From NVTR01 sp036480115 (GTDB taxonomy: Bacteria; Pseudomonadota; Alphaproteobacteria; Rhodobacterales; Rhodobacteraceae): a stretch of DNA of 64,000 nucleotides. This document shows positions 41,379 to 50,884 of this stretch, one piece after another. Position 1 is the first letter of the stretch; each line of letters starts with the position of its first letter. The stretch is taken from assembly GCA_965224795.1 (NCBI GenBank), contig CBDDAE010000001.1, positions 682,001-746,000 of the forward strand, in the 5' to 3' direction. The notes beneath the pieces are model-generated. The model was not told where the DNA came from. It saw only the letters and a list, made by a program, of their open reading frames with translations, and did not search any database. Both the position numbers and the translations under genes were made by a program.

Positions 41379-44056
41379 GGCGCGGGTTTTTCCTGATCCC
41401 ATTGATCCGCCATGCGCCGGTACACCCAGCCCAACCCAGCCAAGGACAGACCCAGCCCAAGAAACGACGCAACCCTAAGCAACCCGGTCAGCCCGGCCAT
41501 ATCGATCATGAACACCTTGGCGATGGTCAGCCCGATGCCCACCATCGCCACCCGGCGCAACAGCAATGAGCGCCGGTTAAACGCAAAGAACAACAGCGCC
41601 ACCGAACCCAATAACATGGCAATCGTATAGGTATACAGTTCCGGTGCTGTGACCCCCGGCACGCTCAGATCACGCCCCTGCCAGAATCGCCGGATTTCAA
41701 AGCCGAAATAGCTGAAGGTAAAAATAGCAGACAAGGTCACAAATAACCCACGCAACCGGTGGTGGATATGGGGTAGTTTCCAAACCCCGATAGCCAGTAT
41801 CAACGCCGGTACACCAAAGGCCACCAACAGACTATCAAACACCAATGGGCCCACCACATCGCGGGGAAAAATTCCCAGCAAATCCAACGGATTAACCACA
41901 ATATAGAGCACGCCAAAACCTACCCCCGCCAACAGGCCATAGACAGACGCCAGCCCAATACGCACCCAACGCAACCACCCCCCGGCCTGTAGCCGATATA
42001 GTTGAACCAACATCAACATGAGCCAGATTGAGGCAAACAACGACACTCCCCAATGGGATTCGATCCCGCCGCCCAATGCCCGCTCTAGCAACACCGATGC
42101 CAAAACACCCGCTGTCAGCCAGATACCACTTTCCACTGTCAGGCGCGCAGTCTCGCGCGACCGCTCGGCCAGAATGATCCAGGCCGCGGCTAACAATCCA
42201 ATACTGCCCAGATAGGCCAGCATCACTTCCCAAACGGGTGCACGAACCGCCCAGAAAACCCCCGGATCAAGCACCAACCGCCAGCCAATCACCACCACGC
42301 CCGCCTGCACAAACAGGCTTAGCAATGGCAGACCCAACCGCCGGTCAATCGCCGCCGCACCCACAACCATTACCCCTAGCGCAATGGTCAACGCCGCTGA
42401 GCTTAGAATGATCACCAGCGCAAAACTGATCATCGTCAGCGCCGCCAGCGCATAATACGCCACCCGGCGCTTATCAGCCCCATCCCGGCGCGCCACTTGC
42501 CCTGCGAAAAACACCATCAGCGCGGCAATAATGATCCCATGCGCCGCCCAGCGCCCGGCACCAAGCACCGGTTCCGGCCCCCAGAAAAATTCCAGCACCA
42601 CCAAAGTCAAAGGCGCCAGCAACGCCGCCCCGCCTGACCATAGATGCGCCCGCGCGCCGCCAAACAATCCCCGCCAATGGGCAATCGCAGACCCAACAAC
42701 CCCAATCCCGGCCAATACTGACACTGTCATAGGCGGTCCGGTTTCCGGTGGCCGTTCAAGCCCCGCGTCAAACAGCTGATAAAGATTGCCCCAATCCAGC
42801 GCCTGAAACGCCACAATGCCCAGAAACAAAACTGCGGGCAAAACCGCCAGATCGGCCAGCGCCTCAGCCCCCCGACACCACAACGCCGCCATCATATACA
42901 GAAAACACAGGCTGAATATCGCCAACCAAACCTCGGCCACCCCGGCATGGTCCAGCGCCACCAACGTGGCAATTGCACTTGCCCCCGCAAACGACCCAGC
43001 CGCCACACGGGTTGGAAATTCAGGCCAAACGACCCCGGCTTTTCCTTTGCCAAATACTCCAAATCCCGACATCAGTCCCGCACTGGCCGTCGCGCCAATA
43101 TGGCTTGGCCAGACCGACATCCGCGGCAGCGTAATCGCCGCCACTGTCACCAGTAGTCCAAACGCCAGAAAATGCTCGCCCGCCGCCCCTGCCACGTAAA
43201 TCATCCACGCCGCGCCAAAGGCCAGGATCAACGCCAGCGCCGATACCCAGGCCCAGCGCTTTATAGCATCCACCGCCAATGCAGTGGCCGCAACCAGTGC
43301 GAAATAGTAATAAAACAACTGCGGTGCATCGCTTTGGCCACCTATCAGAAATGGCGCTGCAACGGACCCCAATATCCCGACCACCGCCAAAAAAGGCCCG
43401 TAATACCAGCCCAATACAACAGCCACGCCCGACACCATCACCAGATAGACCAGCGCGGCTTCTGCCCCGATCAGCCCGTAAAGCTGGCGCGCTGACAACA
43501 CGGCAGCAAACAGCGCCACCAGCCCGGCCCCGGCAAATGTGGATGGCAAATAGGCGGTGTGGCTGTCCGCCCCGTCCCCGGATCGACGGCGAATAAATTC
43601 ACCGCCCCAGATCAATGCCACGCCAAAAAACGCCGCCCCCATGACCCGCCAGAACGGGCTTAGAAGGCCATTTTCCACACCGTATTGCACTAGAAATACA
43701 CCTGCCAACGCCAGAGACAACGCCGCCACGGCCAAAAACCAGTTAGCCGCCAGCCAACTCGCCACCTTTTCAAAGGTTCCCGCCTTGAAAACAAAGGTTT
43801 TCGGTGGCCCCTTGGCAGGTTCTTCACTGGGCTCGTCCACCAATGTCGCGGCAATTTTTGACCCCTTGGCCCTCGCCCACGGATCAAAGGCGGCAGCTTT
43901 CTTGGGTTTCTCAGGTGCGAGCTCGGCTGGTTTTCCTGCTTCACTTAACCCGCGAAACCCGTCCTCAAGCCCCCGCATCCGCCGCTTTAGCCGCGACTGA
44001 CCTACAAACAGAAAAACAATGGCTATCAATAGCCCCAGGCTGATCAATTCAAACAT
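41375..44056 (-). CDS. DUF2339 large polytopic membrane protein
   Basis: Very large membrane protein of 893 residues with roughly 20-25 hydrophobic helices. After an N-terminal helix comes a short basic coil (RLKRRMRGLEDGFRGL), a Pro/Lys-rich cytoplasmic linker (about 40-85), then uninterrupted membrane segments. This layout, including FEKVASWLAANWFL before the main block and a final WVYRRM end, matches DUF2339. The function is unknown; envelope or wall-associated roles have been suggested for similar proteins. It is monocistronic and convergent with the haemoglobin gene. Confidence 0.85.
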   Translation of the reverse strand: MFELISLGLLIAIVFLFVGQSRLKRRMRGLEDGFRGLSEAGKPAELAPEKPKKAAAFDPWARAKGSKIAATLVDEPSEEPAKGPPKTFVFKAGTFEKVASWLAANWFLAVAALSLALAGVFLVQYGVENGLLSPFWRVMGAAFFGVALIWGGEFIRRRSGDGADSHTAYLPSTFAGAGLVALFAAVLSARQLYGLIGAEAALVYLVMVSGVAVVLGWYYGPFLAVVGILGSVAAPFLIGGQSDAPQLFYYYFALVAATALAVDAIKRWAWVSALALILAFGAAWMIYVAGAAGEHFLAFGLLVTVAAITLPRMSVWPSHIGATASAGLMSGFGVFGKGKAGVVWPEFPTRVAAGSFAGASAIATLVALDHAGVAEVWLAIFSLCFLYMMAALWCRGAEALADLAVLPAVLFLGIVAFQALDWGNLYQLFDAGLERPPETGPPMTVSVLAGIGVVGSAIAHWRGLFGGARAHLWSGGAALLAPLTLVVLEFFWGPEPVLGAGRWAAHGIIIAALMVFFAGQVARRDGADKRRVAYYALAALTMISFALVIILSSAALTIALGVMVVGAAAIDRRLGLPLLSLFVQAGVVVIGWRLVLDPGVFWAVRAPVWEVMLAYLGSIGLLAAAWIILAERSRETARLTVESGIWLTAGVLASVLLERALGGGIESHWGVSLFASIWLMLMLVQLYRLQAGGWLRWVRIGLASVYGLLAGVGFGVLYIVVNPLDLLGIFPRDVVGPLVFDSLLVAFGVPALILAIGVWKLPHIHHRLRGLFVTLSAIFTFSYFGFEIRRFWQGRDLSVPGVTAPELYTYTIAMLLGSVALLFFAFNRRSLLLRRVAMVGIGLTIAKVFMIDMAGLTGLLRVASFLGLGLSLAGLGWVYRRMADQWDQEKPAP

Positions 44057-44142
44057 CTGTCCAGTATCCCTGCTGCGCAGGTCTTGGCCTGCTTTGGCAT
44101 GAAACTACCCTGTGGCGCGTCTTCCGGCAAGTCACCCGCGTC

Positions 44143-44179
44143 TTGACAGGCATATAACATTTAGGGAAACTCCTAAATG
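44143..44179 (+). promoter_or_regulatory. Promoter with dyad operator upstream of the VOC/ArsR operon
   Basis: A -35-like TTGACA (44143-44148) is followed by TATAAC and then by a perfect dyad CATTTAGG-6-CCTAAATG (arms 44158-44165 and 44172-44179), 20 bases before the VOC start and overlapping the expected -10/start region. The ATAGGAG ribosome-binding site follows. This is a typical repressor operator, and the repressor is most likely the ArsR-type protein encoded as the second gene. Confidence 0.6.
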
Positions 44180-44198
44180 ATTCCCATAGGAGCATACA

Positions 44199-44543
44199 AT
44201 GTCTAAACACACACATGGCGATCTGGCACATTTTGATATTACCGGTGCGGACGGCGCGCAGCTTGGCGCTTTTTATCACGCGGTTTTCGGCTGGGAAATT
44301 CAACCAAAAGGCCCCGGATATTCCAGCATCGCCACACCTGATAGCAGCCCCGATGGCGCGGTGATTGAAATGGAAAAAACTGGCATAACGCTCGGAGTAG
44401 CGGTGGAAAACCTCGACACCGCCCTATCGCGGGCAGAAACCGCCGGTGGTTCTGTGGTGATGCCAGTCACCGATAATGGCTGGGTCAAAAAGGCCCAGAT
44501 CGCCGACATTGACGGAAATATCATCACGCTTATTCAAATGTAA
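44199..44543 (+). CDS. VOC superfamily (glyoxalase/dioxygenase-like) protein
   Basis: Vicinal-oxygen-chelate fold protein of 114 residues with a single beta-alpha-beta-beta-beta module pair: HFDITGADGAQLGAFYHAVFGWEI is the first, GITLGVAVENLDTALSRAETAGG the second, ending in DIDGNIITLIQM. One His (His11-12 region) and the terminal acidic residue may bind metal. Proteins of this form act as thiol transferases, dioxygenases or antibiotic-binding proteins. It shares a 1-base TAATG overlap with the ArsR gene and a dyad operator upstream. Confidence 0.8.
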   Translation: MSKHTHGDLAHFDITGADGAQLGAFYHAVFGWEIQPKGPGYSSIATPDSSPDGAVIEMEKTGITLGVAVENLDTALSRAETAGGSVVMPVTDNGWVKKAQIADIDGNIITLIQM

Positions 44544-44815
44544 TGCTGGATAATCCTGATGAGCTGTTGCGCGCCTTATCGCACCGCGAACGTCGCCGCT
44601 TGCTGGTCCTTTGTCGCGACCGGCCCAGAACCGCCGGGGACCTGGCAAAGGATTCCGCCATGACCGGGGCTTCGGTGTCCGAGCATCTTAAGGTCCTGCG
44701 CAAAACCGGCCTTGCCCATGTTGAAAAGCAGGGGAAATTCTGGCTTTACCGAACTGACGTCGAATTTTTGAAGAAAGTTTTGTCCGCTTTGTCAGAAGAA
44801 CTGCTTGAAAACTGA
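44543..44815 (+). CDS. ArsR-family winged-helix repressor
   Basis: Transcriptional regulator of 90 residues with the ArsR winged helix: LLRALSHRERRRLLVLC (helix 1-2), the recognition pair MTGASVSEHLKVLRKTGLAHVEKQGK, and a WLYRTD wing. The metal-binding cysteines of classical ArsR/SmtB (CVC in helix 3) are absent, so it belongs to the non-metal group. It is translationally coupled to the VOC gene and probably represses this operon through the upstream dyad. Confidence 0.87.
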   Translation: MLDNPDELLRALSHRERRRLLVLCRDRPRTAGDLAKDSAMTGASVSEHLKVLRKTGLAHVEKQGKFWLYRTDVEFLKKVLSALSEELLEN

Positions 44816-44938
44816 ACAACCGGCGCCTGCGTTTTTCACCGCGAACAATCCGACAAGGCTTTGTGTTGCTGGCTATGGTACCCTGTGACAATCCGGGCTA
44901 GCAAGGCAGCCACTTAATTCTAAACCCGGTCGTTCCAT

Positions 44939-46114
44939 ATGAAAATTGCAATCGCAGGTGCCGGAATTGGCGGGTTGGCAGCGGCGGCGCTATTGGCAGC
45001 GGACGGCCACCAGATTGACCTGTATGATCAGTTTCATCAACCTGAGCCTGTTGGCTCCGGGCTGGTTATTCAACCTGTCGGGCTGGCGGTTTTGCACCAT
45101 ATAGGAACCGGCCAAATCGCCGAAAAATCTGGGCGGCGCATCACCCGGATGCTGGGGCATGAGTCCAATAGCGGCCGCCGCGTACTGGATGTTTCCTACA
45201 ACCGGGCCGGGGCAGACAGGTATGGGTTGGCGCTGCACCGTTCCGCCCTGTTTGAAGCTGTTATGCAAGGTGCTATTTTCGCGGGGGCGCGTTTGCACAC
45301 GAGTCATATTATTACCGGGGTGACACAGCCCCCACGACGTTTGCTATTTGCCGATGGCAGCCGCTCGCCCACTTATGGTCTGATCATCGACAGTGCCGGG
45401 GCCACGTCCCCCCTGTCACCACTTATCGGCAAACCGCTGCCTTTTGGCGCACTTTGGGGAACGGTTGACTGGCCAAAGGAAACCGAGCTGCCCAAAGACC
45501 AATTATCGCAAATGTATCGTCGCGCCGACCGCATGCTGGGGGTTTTACCCATTGGTCAGTTGCCGGGGCAATCCGGTGATAAAGCCACTATTTTCTGGTC
45601 TCTGCCTGCTGACAGCTACGCCCGGTGGCGCGCCCAACCACTGGCCGCCTGGATCAATGAGGCCACGGTACTTTGGCCGCAAATGGCACCATTTATCAGC
45701 CAGATTACCGATCATCACCAAATGACCATGGCCCATTACAGCCACGCCACCATGCGCAAACCCTGGCAGGACGGTATCGCCCATATCGGCGACGCCGCGC
45801 ACCGTGCCAGCCCGCAACTGGGACAGGGGGCGAATATGGCACTGTTGGATGCTTTTGCGCTGGCCGCCGCCCTGCGCCAGACATCCGGGCGCGAAGCTTT
45901 GGCACTATATGCTAGATTGCGGCGTTGGCATGTTCGCCTGTATCAGGGCATGAGCTGGGCTTTCACCCCGCAATACCAGTCCAACAGCCGGATTTTACCA
46001 ATAATACGCGACCAACTGTTTGCACCGGCGTCATTGGTGTTTCCAGCACCGTGGATCTTGTCGCGGCTGGTCTGTGGCGACTTGATAGAACCCTTCGCCG
46101 GATTGCCGCGCTAA
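44939..46114 (+). CDS. FAD-dependent monooxygenase
   Basis: Group A flavin monooxygenase of 391 residues. The N-terminal dinucleotide loop GAGIGG (7-12) with LYDQ at the end of strand 2, and the FAD-binding HIGDAAHRASPQLGQGANMALLDA motif near residue 285-305 are present. There is no membrane segment or ubiquinone-family signature, so it likely hydroxylates a small aromatic or cyclic compound using NAD(P)H. It lies 123 bases downstream of arsR/VOC in the same direction, and could be part of that regulon. Confidence 0.9.
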   Translation: MKIAIAGAGIGGLAAAALLAADGHQIDLYDQFHQPEPVGSGLVIQPVGLAVLHHIGTGQIAEKSGRRITRMLGHESNSGRRVLDVSYNRAGADRYGLALHRSALFEAVMQGAIFAGARLHTSHIITGVTQPPRRLLFADGSRSPTYGLIIDSAGATSPLSPLIGKPLPFGALWGTVDWPKETELPKDQLSQMYRRADRMLGVLPIGQLPGQSGDKATIFWSLPADSYARWRAQPLAAWINEATVLWPQMAPFISQITDHHQMTMAHYSHATMRKPWQDGIAHIGDAAHRASPQLGQGANMALLDAFALAAALRQTSGREALALYARLRRWHVRLYQGMSWAFTPQYQSNSRILPIIRDQLFAPASLVFPAPWILSRLVCGDLIEPFAGLPR

Positions 46115-46117
46115 CGG

Positions 46118-47137
46118 TTATTTCACCCCAAACAACCCAACCAGCGCTCGCTTGACCAGCCCGGTCACGCCCGGGCGTTTTTGCACCCTAAATGGCAAGG
46201 GCCGACAAACTTCCATCGCCGCCACACCGACGCGCGCGGTCAGCGCGCCGTTGATAATACCTTCGCCAAAGCGGCGCGACAGTTTTGACAACACGCCGCC
46301 CCCGGCAATTGACCCGATCATATCATCGCCCACCGCCACGGCCCCTGTGGCCACCAGATGCGCCATAACAGATCGCGCCAGCCGCCAGCTGCCAAGCGCC
46401 CCAGCCCGACCACCGTAAATTTCCGCGATCCGCCGGATCATCCGGACATTGGCCACCAACGCGGTGGCCACATCAGCCAGCGCCAGCGGCACAATCGCCG
46501 TGACAGTGGCCACCTGACGCGCCGCCGCTTCAACCTCTCGCTGCGCCAGACCATCCAGTGGTGCAAGCAGTTCTGCCTCAGCCAGCCCCAGCTGCCCATC
46601 CGCATCAAACACATCGCCAATGCGTTCTGCCATCCGCGCCCGGCCCCATTCCAGTTCTGCCCGTCCACGGTAAAGCGCCAACAGCCGGTCAGTCACCCGC
46701 CGCGTCGCCCCCAGATCACCCGATGCCAGCGCCGCCGCTGCGGCCGTTTTAATACCATCAATCTTGCGAAGCCGCGAAAACGCCGCCCATTCGCGGACTA
46801 TGATCCCCAGGCAGACCAGCAAAAACGCCGCCACCAGTGCAATCGCGATGTATCCAAGCGTGGTATTTCGCGCCACCAGCCCAGTGACAAAATCCCACGC
46901 CCATAGCGATAGCCCGAAACTGATGATCATCCCCAGCAGGCCAAAGAACCAGCGCCCCAGCCGCGATTTTGGCCGCGCACCCAGTTGCACCACCGCCTGC
47001 ATCGCCCGCCCGGTTGGCACGATCTCCGCGACCTCAGGCACCGGAGGCGCGGTATCCGGGCGCATTGGTTTCTTGCGGGTTTTCGTGGGCTTTTCAGCGT
47101 CCAGATCGATCAGAACCGGCCCTTGGGGTTTAGCCAT
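46118..47137 (-). CDS. ycjF: YcjF-like DUF697 membrane protein
   Basis: Inner-membrane protein of 339 residues with the YcjF/TIGR01620 layout: a basic proline-rich N-terminus (about 1-50), two hydrophobic helices (about 58-95), a helical domain (ARMAERIGDVFDADGQLGLAEAELLAPLDGL) and a C-terminal DUF697 region (GVLSKLSRRFGEGIINGAL). YcjF is the partner of the GTPase-like YcjX and is linked to envelope stress in gamma-proteobacteria. It lies 1 base from a GNAT gene that separates it from ycjX. Confidence 0.88.
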   Translation of the reverse strand: MAKPQGPVLIDLDAEKPTKTRKKPMRPDTAPPVPEVAEIVPTGRAMQAVVQLGARPKSRLGRWFFGLLGMIISFGLSLWAWDFVTGLVARNTTLGYIAIALVAAFLLVCLGIIVREWAAFSRLRKIDGIKTAAAAALASGDLGATRRVTDRLLALYRGRAELEWGRARMAERIGDVFDADGQLGLAEAELLAPLDGLAQREVEAAARQVATVTAIVPLALADVATALVANVRMIRRIAEIYGGRAGALGSWRLARSVMAHLVATGAVAVGDDMIGSIAGGGVLSKLSRRFGEGIINGALTARVGVAAMEVCRPLPFRVQKRPGVTGLVKRALVGLFGVK

Positions 47138-47138
47138 T

Positions 47139-47573
47139 TCACGCGCTCCAATTCATATGCACATCCGGCAGCTTTTCATCATTTTCAGCGCCATCCGTGC
47201 GCAGGTCTTCCACAAACCCGTGGCGGGCGTAAAACCGCAGCGCCCCGGTATTCGCCTGAAATGTCCACAGCTCCAGCCGGTCCGCCTGCCCCTTGGCATG
47301 ATCCAGTAAAGCCGTTCCAACACCCCGACCGCGCGCCGCCGGTGCCAGATAAAACGCCTGAATATCCGCCCCTTGGCGGGCCAAAAACCCGACAACCGGG
47401 CCGTCGCGCGCGACTGTCATGTCACTTATCGCCAATAACATCTGCCCAAACCCCAGATATGAACTGGGGCTGTGAATGCGCGGCATCCAGTCAGTTTCAT
47501 CAATCCAGCCGGTCAAAATGTCGGAAATTACCCCCGCATCCGCCGCCACCCCCGGTTCAATCACCACGCTCAC
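47139..47573 (-). CDS. GNAT-family N-acetyltransferase
   Basis: Acetyltransferase of 144 residues. The acetyl-CoA loop is A-R-G-R-G-V-G-T-A-L-L (about 85-95), then the LELWTFQANTGALRFYARHGF motif, both of the GNAT fold. It starts with GTG overlapping the ycjX stop by 4 bases (GTGA). The substrate is unknown; position between ycjX and ycjF suggests use with that pair, or simply an accident of operon order. Confidence 0.87.
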   Translation of the reverse strand: MSVVIEPGVAADAGVISDILTGWIDETDWMPRIHSPSSYLGFGQMLLAISDMTVARDGPVVGFLARQGADIQAFYLAPAARGRGVGTALLDHAKGQADRLELWTFQANTGALRFYARHGFVEDLRTDGAENDEKLPDVHMNWSA

Positions 47574-49015
47574 AGCCGATCCCCGAACAAAAACTGCGCC
47601 GCCTTATCCAGCCTGATATGGGGCGGGCCCTCACCGGGTTTCAGGCTGATCGCTGCAGGGGCAAAGCGCATCACCTGATAATCCGCATCCAGCCATTTTT
47701 CCGCCCCCTCACGCGCCGGGCCCAATATTCGCGCCGGATCATCCGGCAATTCACCCGGGTAAAACGCTGCCCGTTTGCCATTGATCAAAGTGCCGCGCAC
47801 ACAATCCAGCGCCGTGCCCTTGTGATCAATCGTTTCCTCTACGGTCGCCCGCAGCGCCGCGACTGACATCGCCGCCGTTTCCGCACCGCTGAAATCGGCC
47901 CGCCCGCGTGCTTCTTTTACCAGAGCTTCCATAATCCCGGTCAGGCGGGCATGTTGATGGTGGTGCAAATGGTCGGCCTTGGTGGCGGCGAACAATATCT
48001 TTTCCACCCGCCTGCCCCGCACCAGCCGCGACAAAATACTGTTAGTGCCGGGACGAAACGCCGACAGAATATCGCCCATGGCGTGGCGCAAATCCTCAAC
48101 CGCCTGTGGCCCCGCATGGATAGCCCCCAACGCATCCACCAGTACCACTTGCCGGTCGATCTTGGCGAAATGATCCCTAAAGAACGGCCGCACCACCTTG
48201 GATTTATAAGCCTCATAGCGGCGCTGCATTTCCCGATGCAAACTGCCCCGCTTGGCCCCCTCAGAACCCAGCAACGGCGCAAACGTCAAAACCGGCGAAC
48301 CCGCCAGATCACCAGGCAGCAAAAATCGCCCCGGCGTGCAATCGGAATACCCGGCTTCGCGCGCGTCCCCCAAATAACCCGCAAACGCCGCCGCCAACCC
48401 TTGCGCTACCGGTTCATTCAGTTTCGCCGCGCCATCGGTTTTACCCGCCAGTGCCAGAAATTCCGCCGCCATGTCACGGCCTTGCAACCGTTTGAATGTT
48501 TCATCCGACCACTGGCCATAGCTTTTATCCATCAACGCCAGATCAAGCAGCCACTCGCCCGGATAATCGACAATATCAATATGCACCGTGCGCGGCCCCG
48601 ACACCGCACCTAAAATGCCGCCGGGCTGAACCCGCAATGACAACCGCAACTCAGAAATCGCCCGCGTACTTTCCGGCCAAACCGGCTTGTCCGATAACAG
48701 CGCCTCCAAATGCGCTTCATAGTCAAACCTTGGCACAGTATCATCTGGCTGCGGGCGCAAATACGCCGCCCGTATTGCCCCGCTGGACGCGCCCAGAAGC
48801 TGTGGCATCCGCCCACGATCAATCAGATTAGCCACCAACGACGTGATAAACACTGTTTTGCCAGCCCGCGACAACCCGGTCACGCCCAGCCGGATCACCG
48901 GTTCAAACAGCGCCTCAGATACCGAAACCTGTACTGTATCAACCCCGCGCACCAACCGGTCCGCCATGTCGGAAAATACCAAAACCCCTGCCCCTTTAGT
49001 CGTTCTCTGGAACAT
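47570..49015 (-). CDS. ycjX: YcjX-family P-loop protein
   Basis: Protein of 481 residues with P-loop GLSRAGKT (47-54), a DUF463/YcjX domain and the RTVHIDIVDYPGEWLLDLAL segment that precedes the G-domain switch region. YcjX is a GTPase-like protein of the envelope-stress group, partnering YcjF. The first ATG is used, but a shorter start at the ATG for MADRLVRG (codon 17) is possible because upstream residues are not obviously conserved. It heads the ycjX-GNAT-ycjF operon. Confidence 0.9.
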   Translation of the reverse strand: MFQRTTKGAGVLVFSDMADRLVRGVDTVQVSVSEALFEPVIRLGVTGLSRAGKTVFITSLVANLIDRGRMPQLLGASSGAIRAAYLRPQPDDTVPRFDYEAHLEALLSDKPVWPESTRAISELRLSLRVQPGGILGAVSGPRTVHIDIVDYPGEWLLDLALMDKSYGQWSDETFKRLQGRDMAAEFLALAGKTDGAAKLNEPVAQGLAAAFAGYLGDAREAGYSDCTPGRFLLPGDLAGSPVLTFAPLLGSEGAKRGSLHREMQRRYEAYKSKVVRPFFRDHFAKIDRQVVLVDALGAIHAGPQAVEDLRHAMGDILSAFRPGTNSILSRLVRGRRVEKILFAATKADHLHHHQHARLTGIMEALVKEARGRADFSGAETAAMSVAALRATVEETIDHKGTALDCVRGTLINGKRAAFYPGELPDDPARILGPAREGAEKWLDADYQVMRFAPAAISLKPGEGPPHIRLDKAAQFLFGDRL

Positions 49016-49203
49016 AAGGCGGCAGGGCAGCGTTTGGTAGGGGTCTATTTATCCGCCCATCAATTTCGCTACCCCAGCGGAGTGTTAATAAATCATTAAT
49101 ACCAGAAAATTGCCACTATTAGGTCGTTTTTGGAAATTAATCCCTCACTTGAAAAACACGCTTGCCCAACAGGGCGTTTGATCCGGTACATGAGAGTAAA
49201 ACA

Positions 49204-49989
49204 ATGAAAAAGACAGCAATCCTTATCAGCCTGGCCGCCTTGACGGCCTGCACAGATTTTCCCGCCCCAACAACCAACCTGGCACCGGCCACTGGTACGG
49301 CAGGCGTGACAATTGGCGGTGCAGTATTGGCATCTGCCCACGACGGTACAGCGTTTGACGTAACAATAGACGGCACAGCCTATACGGTAACCCGCGACTC
49401 CTCTTTGGACCACGGTGTGTTTCGCGCCGGCAAAAACACTTCAGGCGCTGGATTTCTTGTCTTAGCGCTTGACGGAAAAACTTCTAACGGCGCTATGACA
49501 GCCTCTGTCGCGGCGCAATCCATCGGTGGTTCCCAAAGTCAGGGCGCAGCCTTTTCCCGAATAAACAATACTGCGATGCCCACAGTGGGCAGCGCCAATT
49601 TTTCAGGCCAATACGTAGGAAACATTCAGTTTGGCCGTACATTCATGGTCACGGGTAATGCCGACTTGTCTGCGGATTTCGGTGCTTCAACCATATCCGG
49701 TTCAATCTCTGACCGCAAAATGCTTTTTGCCAATGGTAGCCTATATAGCCACATGCAGAATGCCACTTTGGACACAACTGCCATTGATGGAACCGGCGCT
49801 TTTTCGGGTACTGTAACCGGCGGTGCCGTCAGTTCTTTCGGTAGTACAACAGATGTTTCGTCTGGCTATTCTGGTTTAATTGGGGGTTCTACGGGCAATC
49901 AGGTTGCCGGTGCAGTCCAGATCGATAAGGTCTACACCGGGATCAGTGGCGTCCACGGAATTGAAATCGGCGTGTTTCTGGGCGAATAA
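49204..49989 (+). CDS. Surface lipoprotein with transferrin-binding-protein-like barrel
   Basis: Lipoprotein of 261 residues: signal peptide ending in LTAC (Cys16), a Pro/Thr/Gly-rich stretch and then alternating Gly/Ala/Ser/Thr strands. The C-terminal part reads YVGNIQFGRTF, LSADFGASTISGSIS, GTGAFSGTVTGG and GNQVAGAVQI, the signature of a TbpB-like eight-stranded beta barrel. Proteins of this type in other bacteria are often surface exposed and some depend on a Slam-type exporter; none is visible here. The start codon follows GAGAGTAAAACA. Confidence 0.65.
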   Translation: MKKTAILISLAALTACTDFPAPTTNLAPATGTAGVTIGGAVLASAHDGTAFDVTIDGTAYTVTRDSSLDHGVFRAGKNTSGAGFLVLALDGKTSNGAMTASVAAQSIGGSQSQGAAFSRINNTAMPTVGSANFSGQYVGNIQFGRTFMVTGNADLSADFGASTISGSISDRKMLFANGSLYSHMQNATLDTTAIDGTGAFSGTVTGGAVSSFGSTTDVSSGYSGLIGGSTGNQVAGAVQIDKVYTGISGVHGIEIGVFLGE

Positions 49990-50110
49990 GTCTGCGTCAA
50001 TTGGCGGGCGGCCTTTAGCCCGGCATCCGGTTCCTTGCGAATTCTCTCTTCGAATGGAGCTCGATTAACTGGACATTGCGCGACGCGACGTCCCGCGCTA
50101 TCCCGGCCCC

Positions 50111-50884
50111 ATGCCCAGATACGCCCTAAAAATTGAATACCACGGCTCGCCCTACCACGGCTGGCAACGCCAAAAATCGCACCCTTCTGTACAGCAGGCC
50201 GTGGAGAGCGCCCTGCGTAAGCTTGAACCTAACGCACCTGACATTGCCGCCGCCGGGCGCACCGATGCCGGGGTTCATGCACTGGCACAGGTGGCCCATT
50301 GCGAGCTGGAAAAAGACTGGGATCCGTTTCGCCTAAGCGAAGCGTTGAATTATCACCTGAAACCGCAACCCATTGCGATTGTTAACGTATCCCGTGTGGC
50401 GGATGATTTTCATGCCCGGTTTTCCGCAAAGGAACGGCGCTATATGTTTCGCCTGATTGCCCGGCGTGCCCCCGTCACCCATGACAAAGGCCTTGTTTGG
50501 CAGGTGCCCCATTCGCTTGATCTGACTGCCATGCAACAAGGGGCGGCGCATTTACTGGGCAAGCATGACTTTACTACCTTTCGCAGCACCGATTGTCAGG
50601 CGCAAAGTCCGGTAAAAACACTTGATCAACTGGATATCGCGGCTAAACCCTACCCCGGCGGCATGGAGTACAGGTTCACCGTTCGGGCTAAAAGCTTTTT
50701 GCACAATCAGGTGCGCAGTTTTGTCGGCACATTAGAGCATGTGGGCTCTGGCAGCTGGCAACCCGATGATGTGAAACGCGCCTTACAGGCCCAGGACCGG
50801 GCCGAATGTGGTACCGTTTCTCCGCCCCAAGGCCTGTATTTGGCCGGAGTTTCCTATGATCCGGACCCTTTTACGGTTAAGTGA
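50111..50884 (+). CDS. truA: tRNA pseudouridine synthase A
   Basis: Cytosolic enzyme that isomerises uridines 38-40 of the tRNA anticodon arm, 257 residues. The catalytic Asp52 lies in AAGRTDAGVHALAQV; GWQRQKSHPSVQQAVESAL is the N-terminal helix typical of the family, and FLHNQVRSFVGTLEHVG near residue 200 completes the fold. It is monocistronic. Confidence 0.97.
   Translation: MPRYALKIEYHGSPYHGWQRQKSHPSVQQAVESALRKLEPNAPDIAAAGRTDAGVHALAQVAHCELEKDWDPFRLSEALNYHLKPQPIAIVNVSRVADDFHARFSAKERRYMFRLIARRAPVTHDKGLVWQVPHSLDLTAMQQGAAHLLGKHDFTTFRSTDCQAQSPVKTLDQLDIAAKPYPGGMEYRFTVRAKSFLHNQVRSFVGTLEHVGSGSWQPDDVKRALQAQDRAECGTVSPPQGLYLAGVSYDPDPFTVK

Noticed and set aside
46985..47866. Open frame of about 293 codons on the plus strand across ycjF, GNAT and ycjX
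   Set aside because: It runs opposite three real genes, and its composition is Pro/Arg/His/Ser-rich without motifs.
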